This document shows, piece after piece, positions 8,960 through 20,300 of a stretch of DNA of 40,655 nucleotides. The DNA is taken from positions 1 to 40,655 of the forward strand of contig REDX01000142.1 in NCBI GenBank assembly GCA_007695355.1, written 5' to 3'. Below the pieces are notes generated by a model, which was not told where the DNA came from, searched no databases, and worked only from the letters and a program-made list of their open reading frames with translations. Source of the stretch: Planctomycetota bacterium (GTDB lineage Bacteria; Planctomycetota; UBA11346). Position numbers and translations under genes: made by a program. Position 1 is the first letter of the stretch, and every line of letters starts with the position of its first letter.

Positions 8960-11251
8960 TTAGTCCTCTGCTGCCTGCCAAATGGCTCGCCAGTGTAGCT
9001 CACCATCGCTGATAATCCCATTGCCAGTCCAGGGCGCAGTCGCAAAGGCGGGTTTGGGCATGGCTAGGCGCCGCTTACTGGGCAGGGCAAGCAGGCTATC
9101 TTGACCATCGTAAATAAAGAGTTCGCCGCCAAGGTTGAACCACCAGCGGGCAGGATATTCTAAGCCTATAGTCTCTGTGTTCGATGCATCGACCAGCGTG
9201 ACCTGGCGATTGACCGAAATCGGATGGAGAATGGCGATGCGCCCCGCGGTAAGGAGCCGGGCCTGGGATACCATGGCGAGGCCATTGGGCACGCGCAGGG
9301 CCGCTAAGCGTTGGCCGCTGTGTGGGTCTATGGCGTGGAGTCGTGACTGCCCCTCGGCCACCATAAGCATATCGCCGGTGGCATCCACCGAGCGCCCTGG
9401 CAGATAATCCGGGGCCGCCCAGCGCTGGCGCCAGCGTAGCCGACCGTCGCTGGCCGGCCCGGCAAAACGGCTGAGTTGGGTGTGATCGGGGCCAAAGACT
9501 AAGGTGACTTCGTCGTCGCCGATGAGCAGACGGGTATCGGCGCCGGGCTGGCGATGGCGTTTTAGGCGCAGGGGCTCTGGGGGTTTGGCATGGTCATCAT
9601 CGGCGACGAATGCGTGAATGCGCCGCTCTTGCGCCGCGGCGTGGTTTTGCTCATCGCTGACTAGGGTTTTCCAGGTCTCGGCCGAGATGAGATAGCGCCA
9701 GTCTTCACTGGGATGTACCGGGCGCACTACGGGCTCGCGGGAGATGGCGAGATGGGGATGGGCGGCGGCTAGGCTGGTGGCGATGGTGAGCAGGGAGGCA
9801 TCCAGACCCTGGCGGCGATGGATTTCCGCCAGTAGGCGCAGGCGCCAGTGATCATCTTCAACCACGTTCAGGGCTTCTGTCAGCTCCAGCGGTGCCGGCT
9901 CGGCATTTTGATCGCCGAGGATAGCGAGAAGGGCTATGGCGAGTTCGCTTCCGGCCCTGTGGCGATTCTCCTCTGGTATGGTGCGCCACAGTTCTAGCGC
10001 CTCGCGGTGACGCAGGGCGCGATTGGCGTGATGCATGGCAGTTACCCTGTCCGCCGCCTCGGGATAGGGGCTGAGGCGCCAGTACTGGCGATCCTCCCCA
10101 TCTCGCATGCGAAGGATGGGCTGCTGCTGCCCTGGCGGGCTTAGCCAGCGCAACTGTCCCGAAAGCCGCAGGCCATGGACGTAGCGGTGGCGAACCTCGG
10201 CGCCCTCCACCAGCACCACCTCATATTCGCTGAGCCAGAGGCTGGTATCGCCATTGACCAGGGGCGGTAGGAGAGGCACAGCCGGCAGGCTAAGCCGGCT
10301 ATGATCCTGCTCGCGCAGGCGATAACGGTAAACTTGGCGTCCCTGGTAAAACCACGCCGCATCGCCATGCATGCCTAGGGGGCGGATGGCGGGCGGCAGG
10401 CTGAGGCTGCGTTCATCGCCCTCGGTATCGATGAGCAGGGTGCTCAAGGGGCTCCACACCAAGGCGTAAGATCCTGCCGCCCAGACCTGCGCCCGCCGCG
10501 GTAGGGGGCGCTGCCAACGCACCTGGCGGTAGGGATCGAGGGCCATGAGCCTGTCCGTATCCCAATGCCATAAGCCGGTCTCATCGCTAACTCCCTCAAG
10601 GCCCTTGGGATCGATGGGGACCAGGGGGCCAGGGGCCGGCAGGGGGACGGTCCAGGGCGATTGGGGATCACCGGCAAGGGCGCTTTGGGCAATTTGAAGG
10701 CGCCGTGCCTTGTCTGGACTGGCTTCAAGGGGATGGGGTTTAAGCACCGCCAATAAGCGATGCAGGGCGAGAAAGGTGCTAAAGTCACCGAGATCAAAGG
10801 CGCGATTGGCGTCACGGCGGAGGATGGCAACGGCGCTGGGCGCGGGCAGGAAATGGATGGCCGTGGCCCCATGGGCGGCGGCAGGCAGTTGCGTTAATTC
10901 CCGCTGCAGGCGTTGCTCTAGGGTATTTATGGCCTGCTGGCGGGGTGCATCGGGCAGGGCTAGGATGGCCCTTGGCAGGCGGGCGGTCCAGCGGACAACC
11001 ATGCCTTCGCGGCCTGAATCCATGCCCAGGGGGTAAATAAAGAGACGGCTGTCGACGGTGGCCAAGTCGCTGGCCAGACCGCGTTGGAGATCCCGCCAAA
11101 GGGCCTGCAGGGCGCCTTGCTCACCGCTGGCGGTGCTAAGCCCCGTGGGCGGTTCTCTGTCGCTGCCATAAACCCGTGGCCCTGCCGCTGCTAGAGCGGC
11201 GAGCAGGATGAGCGGGCAGCATGCCCCCAGCAGGCTTCGTCCATTGCGCAT
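8960..11251 (-). CDS. Secreted protein with a predicted beta-propeller (PQQ/quinoprotein-like) C-terminal half
   Basis: Signal-like N-terminus (MRNGRSLLGACCPLILLAALAAAGPRVYG); repeated 'LHAIDPHSGQRLAALRVPNG', 'RLRWRQRWAAPDYLPGRSVDATGDMLMVAEG'-type motifs. Confidence 0.6.
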   Translation of the reverse strand: MRNGRSLLGACCPLILLAALAAAGPRVYGSDREPPTGLSTASGEQGALQALWRDLQRGLASDLATVDSRLFIYPLGMDSGREGMVVRWTARLPRAILALPDAPRQQAINTLEQRLQRELTQLPAAAHGATAIHFLPAPSAVAILRRDANRAFDLGDFSTFLALHRLLAVLKPHPLEASPDKARRLQIAQSALAGDPQSPWTVPLPAPGPLVPIDPKGLEGVSDETGLWHWDTDRLMALDPYRQVRWQRPLPRRAQVWAAGSYALVWSPLSTLLIDTEGDERSLSLPPAIRPLGMHGDAAWFYQGRQVYRYRLREQDHSRLSLPAVPLLPPLVNGDTSLWLSEYEVVLVEGAEVRHRYVHGLRLSGQLRWLSPPGQQQPILRMRDGEDRQYWRLSPYPEAADRVTAMHHANRALRHREALELWRTIPEENRHRAGSELAIALLAILGDQNAEPAPLELTEALNVVEDDHWRLRLLAEIHRRQGLDASLLTIATSLAAAHPHLAISREPVVRPVHPSEDWRYLISAETWKTLVSDEQNHAAAQERRIHAFVADDDHAKPPEPLRLKRHRQPGADTRLLIGDDEVTLVFGPDHTQLSRFAGPASDGRLRWRQRWAAPDYLPGRSVDATGDMLMVAEGQSRLHAIDPHSGQRLAALRVPNGLAMVSQARLLTAGRIAILHPISVNRQVTLVDASNTETIGLEYPARWWFNLGGELFIYDGQDSLLALPSKRRLAMPKPAFATAPWTGNGIISDGELHWRAIWQAAED

Positions 11252-11364
11252 GTCCGAAGGGTAGCCGAGAACGTGCCAGTCCAAGGTCGTTTATCTCGGC
11301 CCTGTGCGCCTTGCTCTGTAGCGCTCTGAGACAAGAATGCTTGGCCAGTTCCTGGAGGGTTGAC

Positions 11365-12060
11365 ATGTCACTGATCGCCGAAGCCGATGAGGACCGGTAT
11401 GAGCCCTCTGAGCCCGAGCCAAGCCTTTCCCCCGACAGCCCCATCTCCTTTGAGGAAAGGGAGGAGGGCTTGGCCATTCTGGTGCCAGCTCGGGGTCTGC
11501 TGCGCGGTAGCCGGGGCTTATTTGTCATGGCCCTGGGCTGGCTTGCGGTCACCCTGCCCAGCTCCCTGGTGGTGATCATATCCCTGGTTAGCGAGCGTCG
11601 TGGCGAAGCAGCCAGTGCCGGCATCGATGAGATTATGGTGAGCCTGTTGTTTGCCCTTGTCTTCGTTGGCGCCGGTGTGGCCATGCTCCTAATCGCCATC
11701 TCCATGGGTCGTCGCAGCTATCAGATCCTGTTGGCAGCGGATGGTTTGACCCTCCGCACCATTGGCTGGCGCCGGCAGCGCACCGATCACCTGAGCCTAG
11801 AAGACTTGGATCAAATTAGCGTCGGCCATTCGGGTATGACCGTCAATAATAAACGCATTATGGAAGTTCAGGCCTTCGCCGCCGGCAATCAGCGCAAGGC
11901 CCTGGGCATGCTCACCACCTGTAGCGATGAGGATGTCGACTGGGCGGCGTGGAAGCTCGAGCAAACCCGCCGCCGCCTACGGGGAGAGGACTACTCAGCG
12001 GATTCAAGCGCTGGCTCAACCAGCCCTTCCAATGGTCGGCTGGTGGAGAATCCGGAGTAG
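11365..12060 (+). CDS. Hypothetical membrane protein (two TM segments, soluble C-terminus)
   Basis: Hydrophobic stretches GLFVMALGWLAVTLPSSLVVIISLV and IMVSLLFALVFVGAGVAMLLIAISMG; ATG 11365 preferred over the track start. Confidence 0.55.
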   Translation: MSLIAEADEDRYEPSEPEPSLSPDSPISFEEREEGLAILVPARGLLRGSRGLFVMALGWLAVTLPSSLVVIISLVSERRGEAASAGIDEIMVSLLFALVFVGAGVAMLLIAISMGRRSYQILLAADGLTLRTIGWRRQRTDHLSLEDLDQISVGHSGMTVNNKRIMEVQAFAAGNQRKALGMLTTCSDEDVDWAAWKLEQTRRRLRGEDYSADSSAGSTSPSNGRLVENPE

Positions 12061-12512
12061 GGAAAGGCCAGGGGAATGGCGTGCTTGGGAAAACCATACC
12101 AGCTCACCGCTTCCAGGGGCAGCATCACCGTTCCCTCTTCCAACTCGCCATCGGAATGGATATCAAGCGAGACTTGGCAGGTATCGAGATCCACCCCCAG
12201 TACCTTGCGCACGGCAAAGCAGTGGAAGCCCGGCACGGCGGCATAGAGAAAGCAGGATCCGGGCGGGAATTCTCCGCCCTCGCAGTCCTCTTGCAGGCTC
12301 ATTAAGCGACCTAAGCGATTGACCTGCATCCACAGATCCGGGTGCTCCTCGCGAAAGCGTTGCATCATCACTTCCTGCTGCAGCTCGGCGGAAATGCGCG
12401 CCCGCATTTCCGCCTCGGGGTCTATGGCCCCATCCGTGGCTGCCGGCGTTGAGCGATCGGCATCGCTGTCATCGGCGTCTTGGTGCAGGTGGGCGTAGGG
12501 GTCGGAGGGCAT
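11991..12512 (-). CDS. Hypothetical acidic protein
   Basis: Complete 173-aa ORF between flanking genes with no competing ORF; overlaps the 3' end of the plus-strand gene. Confidence 0.55.
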   Translation of the reverse strand: MPSDPYAHLHQDADDSDADRSTPAATDGAIDPEAEMRARISAELQQEVMMQRFREEHPDLWMQVNRLGRLMSLQEDCEGGEFPPGSCFLYAAVPGFHCFAVRKVLGVDLDTCQVSLDIHSDGELEEGTVMLPLEAVSWYGFPKHAIPLAFPYSGFSTSRPLEGLVEPALESAE

Positions 12513-12693
12513 GGATGCTCCAGGTGCGGAATTGCCGAGGCAGCTCCGCCGGTGTCACAGGCTTTGGCGGTTCTGGGTGGGTAATGCACGGCTTGCCTGA
12601 GAAAGCGAGTGCCCGCAATGGGGGCAAGCGTTGCGTCACCCTTGTGTTGGTGGGTAGAACTCTAGCATGCCCCGACCCCAGGAGACCGCAACC

Positions 12694-13767
12694 ATGACCC
12701 AGCGCCTGTTCAATTTCTCGGCCGGCCCCGCCACCCTCAACGAGGAGGTGCTGCGCGCCTCCGCCGCCGCCCTGGTCGATTACCAAGGAGCCGGTGTGGG
12801 CATCGCCGAGGTATCCCACCGCGGCCCCGAATTCACCGCGGTAATTGAAGAGGCCGAAGCCCGCTGCCGGCAATTAATGGGCATTTCCGATGAATATGCG
12901 GTGCTCTTCCTGCAGGGTGGTGCCACTCAGCAGTTCGAACTCATTGCGATGAACCTGCTGCGCCAGCGCGCCCAGTACGTGGTGACCGGCGAGTGGGCAA
13001 CCAAGGCCGCCAAGGCCGCCAAGCGCTATGGCCAGGTGGAGGTGGTGGCGGATACCAGCGCCGATAATTTCAACCACCTGCCCGTCGATTACCCCATCGA
13101 TGAGAGTGCGGATTATCTGCATATTTGCACCAATAATACCATCTACGGCACCTGCTTCGCCGACTTCCCGCAGCATCCCTGCCTGGTTGCAGATATGTCT
13201 TCGGAAATCATGTCGCGGGTGGTGGATGTAAACCGCTTTGGCCTCATCTACGCTGGCGCCCAGAAAAATCTCGGCCCAGCTGGGGTGGTCCTGGTCATTA
13301 TCCGCAAGCAACTCCTGGCCCAGATCCCCGCTGATCTCCCCCCGATCTTTAGCTACGCCGCCCATGCCAAGGCGGGCTCCTGCCTCAATACCCCGCCCAC
13401 CTTTGGCATCTACATCCTCCTCGAAACCTTCCGTTGGTTAGAGCGGCAGGGCGGCATCGCCGCCGTTGAAGCCGTTAACCGCCGCAAGGCCGGGCTGATT
13501 TATCAGGCCATCGATGGATCCCAGGGCTTTTACACCGGCACCGTCACCAATCCCGCCGATCGCTCGCTGATGAACATTACCTTCACCCTGCCCAATGAGG
13601 ATTTGACCAAGGTCTTCATTAAAGCCGCCGAAGCCCGCGGCATGGTTGCCCTCAAGGGCTATCGCACTGTTGGCGGCATCCGCGCCAGCACCTACAACGC
13701 CATGCCCGAAGCCGGCTGCCAAGCCCTCGCCAGCTTTATGGACGAATTCGCCGCCGCGCAAAAATAA
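12694..13767 (+). CDS. serC: Phosphoserine aminotransferase
   Basis: RLFNFSAGPATLNEEVL, GVGIAEVSHRGPEF, LFLQGGATQQFELIAMNLL, YAGAQKNLGPAGVVLVIIRK (PLP lysine), TPPTFGIY. Confidence 0.97.
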   Translation: MTQRLFNFSAGPATLNEEVLRASAAALVDYQGAGVGIAEVSHRGPEFTAVIEEAEARCRQLMGISDEYAVLFLQGGATQQFELIAMNLLRQRAQYVVTGEWATKAAKAAKRYGQVEVVADTSADNFNHLPVDYPIDESADYLHICTNNTIYGTCFADFPQHPCLVADMSSEIMSRVVDVNRFGLIYAGAQKNLGPAGVVLVIIRKQLLAQIPADLPPIFSYAAHAKAGSCLNTPPTFGIYILLETFRWLERQGGIAAVEAVNRRKAGLIYQAIDGSQGFYTGTVTNPADRSLMNITFTLPNEDLTKVFIKAAEARGMVALKGYRTVGGIRASTYNAMPEAGCQALASFMDEFAAAQK

Positions 13768-13881
13768 GCCCTCGGCCGGCGTCGCTTGCCGCGATTGCCG
13801 ACTGACCACCGACGAAAAGCGCCAGTCGCCCATCGTATCTCTCCCCTCGCCATTCCCCGTTGTGGGCCCGAGGGCGGCCAA

Positions 13882-13908
13882 GCGCCCACCGCTTTTGGCG
13901 GCGGGCGC
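13882..13908. terminator. Hairpin between convergent serC and the minus-strand lipoprotein gene
   Basis: GCGCCC-a-CCGC-TTTTG-GCGG-c-GGGCGC, 10 bp with one mismatch. Confidence 0.45.
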
Positions 13909-13916
13909 ATGGCAGC

Positions 13917-15677
13917 TTAGAGATCCAAGGCCTCGAGGAGAAAGCCGACTTCTTCCCGTTGCAGGTCCTTGGGGTATTCGACGTGGAGGACGAGATCGCC
14001 GCGTTCGCTGTCCACTTCCGAGCTCCAGGAGCGGGCGCGCAGATTGACCCGGCGTTGATGCTGGCCCTGGTGTTCGCGGCTATTGTCCTGGCGGATATTA
14101 CTGGAATAGCCACGATCGGCTTTGGAGTAAGCTAGGCGCAGGCGCACATCGCCGACTTCGGGCCCGCTGCTGCGCAGCATGAGCTCCACCGTTTCCTCTC
14201 GGCCGTCTTCGCTACTGGCGCCGCGGCGCAGTTGGAGGACGAGATCTTCGTGCATATCGCTGAGGCGAATGGCTCCGCCGCTGTGCTCATCGATGACAAT
14301 GGTGCGGGTCACCCATTCGCTGCAGGTGGTGATGAGGGCGCGGGCCTGCAGTTCCTCGATGGCTTCTAGCTCGTGCTCGGGCAGGGGCAGGCGCAGGGAA
14401 AAGCTGAGGGAGCTTTGCTCGGTTAAGGACTCCCCTCGATGGAAGCTTGAGGAGACATGTCGGCGCCCCTGGTCCTGGCGTGGAAAGAGGGCCATGGGCT
14501 TATCCGAATCGTCGATCGCCTTCACCACCCAGGCTTCTTCCAGCTCCACCAGGCGGCGGCCTTCGGGGGGAAAGAGCACGCCGCTAATGGCAATGTGTGA
14601 GCTATCGCCGTGGAAATGCCGGCCGCTTTGGCGCAGCATCTCGGTGGCTTCCGGGAAGTCGTGGACGATGGTGGTCACCAGCATACTGGCCTGGGCGATA
14701 AGGGTATGGCTGACTTCGGAGGCGGCGAGTTCGGCGCTCTCCTCGGGGCTAATAATGGCCGGTTCCTCAGGGCCAGAGGCCATGCGTTGGATCATTGGCG
14801 TTGCCTCATATTCCACCGGCAGTTGCGTGATATCCATATCGCCCGCGGCAAAGGTAATGACCTCAGATGCGGGATAAAAAGCGGCGAAATGCTGCAGGGG
14901 ATTTTCGCCGCCGGTGTAAAATTCTCGGGAAATATGCCGGGGGTTCTCCGCATCAATGGTCCAGCCTGGGGCCTGACTCACCGCGCCGGGAAAGGTAAAG
15001 CGGGAGGTCATGCGCAATTCGGGGAATTGGGCCAGCATCATGGCGATATGATCTTCGTCATGCGGGCCCTCGCGGCCCAGTTCGAGACGGAGGAGGTTGG
15101 GCTGATTCTCATCGACGGCCAAATGCATACGAATGAGATCTTCAGCGTTATTGAGATCGGGCAGGGTGCGGAAAAGGGTTTTGAGATCGCTAAACTGTAT
15201 GGTCCAGGCGACGGTGACCGAATCCTCATCGTAGTCGGTGACCAGTAAACTCATGGACTCAGGTGTTAGTTCAAATTGTTCCATTGGGTCCCGGGCGAGG
15301 ATGGCCAGCAGTTCATTCCACTCTTGGCGGGGATCCTTGCTCTCGGCAGCGACGGCGGTTTCGGCGCCGTCTTCGGTATTGGCGGTGGCAGCGCCATCGC
15401 TGTCCTTCGCCGGCTCGGCTGGGGTTCCTTGATCATGGCCGCCGAAATCTTCAAAATCCGCAGCTGGGCCAGTCCCATGTCGGGGTTCGCTGGCGAATTG
15501 GCGCAATTGGCTATCGAAACTTTCGCGCTCCATGACCGCGGTCAGGATGAGGGTAGAGCTGCCATCGGCCTTGAGCTCCAAATGGCTATCAAGGCTGTGG
15601 TAGCAGCCATTGGCAAGGATCATTAGCAGGCCCAAGAGGCCGGCGTTTAGAACGTGGGGAATGGTGAAATGTGGCAT
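13917..15677 (-). CDS. Putative lipoprotein, paralogue of the upstream gene
   Basis: MPHFTIPHVLNAGLLGLLMILANGCYHSLDSHLELKADGSSTLILTAVM: signal plus lipobox-like LANGC; shares the 'C..(S/V)(L/E)D..L.(L/I).ADGS' start with the next protein. Confidence 0.6.
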   Translation of the reverse strand: MPHFTIPHVLNAGLLGLLMILANGCYHSLDSHLELKADGSSTLILTAVMERESFDSQLRQFASEPRHGTGPAADFEDFGGHDQGTPAEPAKDSDGAATANTEDGAETAVAAESKDPRQEWNELLAILARDPMEQFELTPESMSLLVTDYDEDSVTVAWTIQFSDLKTLFRTLPDLNNAEDLIRMHLAVDENQPNLLRLELGREGPHDEDHIAMMLAQFPELRMTSRFTFPGAVSQAPGWTIDAENPRHISREFYTGGENPLQHFAAFYPASEVITFAAGDMDITQLPVEYEATPMIQRMASGPEEPAIISPEESAELAASEVSHTLIAQASMLVTTIVHDFPEATEMLRQSGRHFHGDSSHIAISGVLFPPEGRRLVELEEAWVVKAIDDSDKPMALFPRQDQGRRHVSSSFHRGESLTEQSSLSFSLRLPLPEHELEAIEELQARALITTCSEWVTRTIVIDEHSGGAIRLSDMHEDLVLQLRRGASSEDGREETVELMLRSSGPEVGDVRLRLAYSKADRGYSSNIRQDNSREHQGQHQRRVNLRARSWSSEVDSERGDLVLHVEYPKDLQREEVGFLLEALDL

Positions 15678-15682
15678 GGAAA

Positions 15683-17326
15683 TCAGTCCTCGCTCTCTTC
15701 GGAAGCGGCGACGGGGCGCAGGGGAAGGTCGGTAAAGGTGTGGCTGAGGGTGATCTTGGCGCCACCGCCATCGACCATGAGGGCGATGGAGAGGGGTGGC
15801 TGGGGATGACCGAGGGTGATATAATAGAGGGTGCTTGAGGAGTGCTGATAGGGGTTGACCATACTTGGCCACGGCCGTCCTTCGGCATCAAAGACCTGGA
15901 GGCCGATAATGCGACCGTTGCTATCAGCCAGGCGGGCTTCGATTTGATAACCGGTTTGCTGACGCTCCGCCCGCAGATAACGCAGACCGATGCCGTAATC
16001 ATCGAGTCCCGGAAAGGCGACGCGGTCTTGGGACGACCAAGAGCGGCCGGCGCTATGATTGGCTTCGAGAATCTCGTCGGCGGGAATTAGATGTTCGGCT
16101 TTCACCACATGGGGCGCCCCGGGGAAGGTGAGGGTGGCCTCCACCTCAATGCTGGAAAGGCCATCGGCTCCACGGGGGACTACGCCGAAGCTGCTATGAT
16201 ATTGATGGTAGGCAAAGTTCTCCAAGGGCCCGCGGTTGCGGCCACCACCAAAGTAGGAGCTGTGGCCCCGGGAAAAATTGCGGTCAGCCACGGTGACATC
16301 GCTGCCGTCATTGGCCAGGGCTTGGTTAATGGTGAGCTCGCCCCAGGAGCTGGGTTCTAGTTGCGGTGGCAAGAGCAGCAGGGCATGAAATTGGGTGCCA
16401 TCGCGGCGGTGCTGACGCTCGCCGCTATAGTTGAAGGAACGGGTAACTTCCAAGCGCTGGGGTAGCCAGCGGGCCTGGGCCTTTAACCCTTCCTCGTCCA
16501 CCGCCTGGGCGGAACCGCCGGCGAGGCCGGTGGGGAGATCGGCAAAGGCACCTTGGCCGAGGCGGGTGGTGGGGCTGGGGATCTCCACCTCCAGGGCATC
16601 GCCCCGGGCCCGGCGCGGCATCAGGAAGCGATCTTTATCGAAGCTGCCATCCTCGGCATTGCCGGCGAGTTCCCAGCTGAGCACGCCATCGGCGGAACTG
16701 GCCCAGGCGTCGGGGCTTTGGCCTCCGGGCAGGATAACCCTTTGCGTGCTGCGCCAGTGCTGGCGATGTTTAATTGCGCCCTCTAAAAGTTCGCTGTACC
16801 AGCTCATGTGCTGGTCTTGCTCGGCCTCGGGATCGATGGCGAGGAGGCCGATAATTGTTTGCATAGGGTCTGTATAGGACAGCTCTGTGCCCGCTTCGGT
16901 GGCTTCCAGGCGCAATTGTCGCTGCTGGGCATAGGGGCTATCAAGGAGCTGGCTCAGCTGCTCGCCGCGAATGACAAAGCGGGCCTTGAGGTTGGCCTCG
17001 CTATGTTTGGGCGGCTGGGGGCTAATCTGCACCGCCTGATCGGGGAAGAGATTGCGCGCCTCCTGGGGGGTGAGGGGCGGATAAATGGGCAGGGTTTCGC
17101 CGCGGCGGAGGTGTCCGGCCGCCATCAGGGCCTGCTGGCGCTGATGCTGGCTCATTGGGCTGCCCACCTCCAATTCCACCGACCACGAACCATCGGCATG
17201 GATGGTGAGGGTGTCCTCGACGCTGGCGCAGCCGGCGAAGGTGAAAGCGAAGAGGGCACCGAGGGCGATCAGCCAGTGCCGCCGACGGCTCAGGCTTGGC
17301 CGGGTTTGGGATGGGGAGTGCTGCAT
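15683..17326 (-). CDS. Putative lipoprotein
   Basis: WLIALGALFAFTFAGCASVEDTLTIHADGSWSVELEV: lipobox FAGC; 5-nt gap to the downstream paralogue. Confidence 0.65.
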   Translation of the reverse strand: MQHSPSQTRPSLSRRRHWLIALGALFAFTFAGCASVEDTLTIHADGSWSVELEVGSPMSQHQRQQALMAAGHLRRGETLPIYPPLTPQEARNLFPDQAVQISPQPPKHSEANLKARFVIRGEQLSQLLDSPYAQQRQLRLEATEAGTELSYTDPMQTIIGLLAIDPEAEQDQHMSWYSELLEGAIKHRQHWRSTQRVILPGGQSPDAWASSADGVLSWELAGNAEDGSFDKDRFLMPRRARGDALEVEIPSPTTRLGQGAFADLPTGLAGGSAQAVDEEGLKAQARWLPQRLEVTRSFNYSGERQHRRDGTQFHALLLLPPQLEPSSWGELTINQALANDGSDVTVADRNFSRGHSSYFGGGRNRGPLENFAYHQYHSSFGVVPRGADGLSSIEVEATLTFPGAPHVVKAEHLIPADEILEANHSAGRSWSSQDRVAFPGLDDYGIGLRYLRAERQQTGYQIEARLADSNGRIIGLQVFDAEGRPWPSMVNPYQHSSSTLYYITLGHPQPPLSIALMVDGGGAKITLSHTFTDLPLRPVAASEESED

Positions 17327-17376
17327 GGGAGCCTTTCGAAAGTTCCGGTCGTGGGCGAATACAAAAAGGTGGTGGT

Positions 17377-20300
17377 TTAGCGACGGAGTTCGGCGAGACG
17401 ATCATTAATCTGACGACGCAGCTGGCGCGCTTCGGCGCCACGAATGCCGCTGAGATAACCGAGGTAGGTAAGGAGTTCGCGCTCCGTGCTTTGCGGCGTT
17501 ATGCGCCGCTCGAGGAGGGGAAGGTAGGCGCTGTCGCGGGTAATCATCAGTCCCGCCATCAGCAGATCGGGATCGTGGTCGACGCCATCTTGGAAGGCCT
17601 TAAGTTCCAACTCAATCATGCGCAGATCCCCGTGCTGGGCCAAGAGCATGGCGGTGGCCCGGCGCAGCTGCGGCCATTGCTTATGCTGGACCGCCTCGCT
17701 GAGGGGCGGGGTGGATAAAACCCGCTGCGCCAGGGCCTCGACCTCCGCCGGCACCGGTGGCTGCGGGGTGAAAGGGGGGAGGATTGCAGAACCGGAGCTG
17801 GACCGCCCGGCGCGTCCTGAGATCCAAATCGTAAGATCTTGGTAATAGAAGCGTTCGGGGCGCCAGTCAAGGTCCATGACCTCCTGCAGGCGACCATCGA
17901 GCAGGGCCCAGGCGGCGTAGCTTGCCACCTGCGGTTCGGGATCGGCCAGCAGCTGACGCAGGGAACCTTGATATTCCGGGTCATCCACCTGGCCGCGCAG
18001 CATGCCTTGGACGGCGCTAAAGCGGACCCATGGATTGGCATGCTGCAATGCCCAGATCAGTTGTTTTGGTTCGGGGCTGCTATGGGGCCTGAGGCGCCAA
18101 AAGGCATCAAGGCTTTGCGCCAGGGTATTATCGCTCTTGGCCAGGGCCTGCCATAATTCCTGGCCACCGTCGCGCCTTTCTTCCGGGTGCAGCGGCGAAC
18201 CGGCCCTGGCATTGAGCAGCAAACGGCCGATTTCCGCAGCCATATCCCGGTTCTCGGCATGGTTGAGGAGGGCGAGGATGCGCTGCGGATCGACCAGCTG
18301 CCGACGATAGGGCTGGTGGCTTATCTCTTGGACATGGCTGAGGAGGACAACAAAGAGGTGATCATCGGCCACCATTTGGGCAAGCAGATCGTCGGCCCCA
18401 GCGGGCAGGCGTTTTGCCAGCATCAGGGCCAGGGTGTAGAGTTCTACCCCGTGCCAGTGGCGTTGCGGATGCTCGCCGGCGAAGGCCGCGCGCAGGCGCT
18501 CTAAGCTGCGTTGGGGCTGGGGGTCGCTGGCAAAGAGGGCGAGATCCAGGAGGTGATGTTCGTCATCGCCCCGTTGTCGCAGGAGCAGCTTATGCCACTG
18601 GTCTAATTGCATGGGGGGAAATTGCTGGGGATCGAGGACTTGGTCCCCGGCGCCGGCCGCGGCAGGCTTGGCCTGTGCTGCCGGTAATGCTGGGACGATT
18701 TGCGCAATCGCTTCCGCTGGCAGGTGATCCAGGGCTCCGGATTCATAGAGCTCTTGCAGCATCTGCTGTTGTTGTGCGTCGCTGGGGCTATGGGCCTCGC
18801 TGGGGCCGGCATCGCCCTCGGCACCGAGAAGGGCGGCGAGGCGGCTCAAGAGGCCCCCGCCGGAGAGTTTGCCGGCGTCGATGGGGGCTGGGGCTCGGCT
18901 GGCGCGCTGAATCACCACCGCCGCCGCGGCTTCAAGCACCTGCTGGGCGGGATCACGGAGGAAGGCGCCGAGGAGGCGATCGCCCAAATCCTGGGGCATG
19001 CGCAGGAGGGCGCGGGCAGCGGATTGGCGAACGCCGGCATCCTCGCTCTTCAGGGCCCAGGCGTAAAGCTGATGGAAGTGGCCATCGTGGCGGATTTGAC
19101 CGCTGAGATCGGCAATGGCATTCCACACCGCCACCTGGGCGTGGACCGGGCTATCCTGGTAGATCTGGTGGAGGACTCGCTGATTCTCGCCATGGGCCCG
19201 GCGGTTGAGTTCCCGAATCAGTGGCGTCAGCACCGCCGGGGCGAGATCGGGCACGCGGGCGGCGACGGCGCTCAATTGCTCGGTGCTGGGCTGGGTGCGC
19301 AGTCGGGCGAGGGCATTGAGGGCTTCGCGGACAACGAAGTGATCGGGATCGTCGAGGGCGGCGATGAGGCTGGCGCTGGCATCCTGGGCGCGCATATCGC
19401 CGAGGGCCTTGGCCGCCGCCGCCCGCACCCGCCAGCGCGGATCGCTGAGGCGCTGTTGCAGGATATCGGCATGGGAATTGCCACGGGCTTCTTCGAGGGC
19501 GGCGATGGCGGCCACCGCCACCATTTCATCGGCGTCGCCGGTGGCCTCGCGTAGCAGGCGGGCGGCCTGGGGGTTGCGGGTTTGGCCCAGTTGCTGGGCG
19601 GCGACCATGCGCAGATTGGCATCCGTGCTATCCAAGAGGCTGGCGGTGGCGCGGATGCTTTCCAGGCCCCCCACTTCGGAGAGGGCGTGGAGGGCGCTCT
19701 CGCGGACTAAACTATCCTTATCGGCAAGCAGGGCGCGTAGGGCCGGCAGGGCCCGACTACCGCCAACCCCCAGGCGGCGGGCGGCCTCCTGGCGCTGTCG
19801 GCTGCTGCCGCGGATGAGATCGGCGCGCACGCTTAATTGAGATTCCAGGGCCTGGGGGACGAGAATGGCCCAACGCACGGCCTCAGCGGCGAGGGCGCTA
19901 TCCTCATAGCCGGGTGGCCAGTCGAGGTCTAGGGAGCCTAAGACTCCTGGTCCGAGGAGGGCCAGGGTGGTCATGGCGCGGGTGCGGATGAGCGGTGATG
20001 GGCTGCGTAAATCGCGCAGCGCCGTATCGACTACGGGCAGGGCTTCGGGCTCTAGGGTCTGGTACTGCTCTGCCGCCGCAAACTCGCCATGCTGCTGCCA
20101 CCACTGCTTGAGCTGCTGGGCCTCGGCCTGGCGCTGGGTGGCCTCGGCCCAGGCATCCACCCGCGGTGCCTGCGGCGGCAAGAGGCGACGCAGCAGGCGG
20201 GCGCAGGCAACGCGCACCGCCAAGAGTTCGTGGTTCAAGCCCGAGAGCACCTCCGCAACCGCCGCCGCGGGATCGTTCATCACTTCCTGACTGGCGATCA

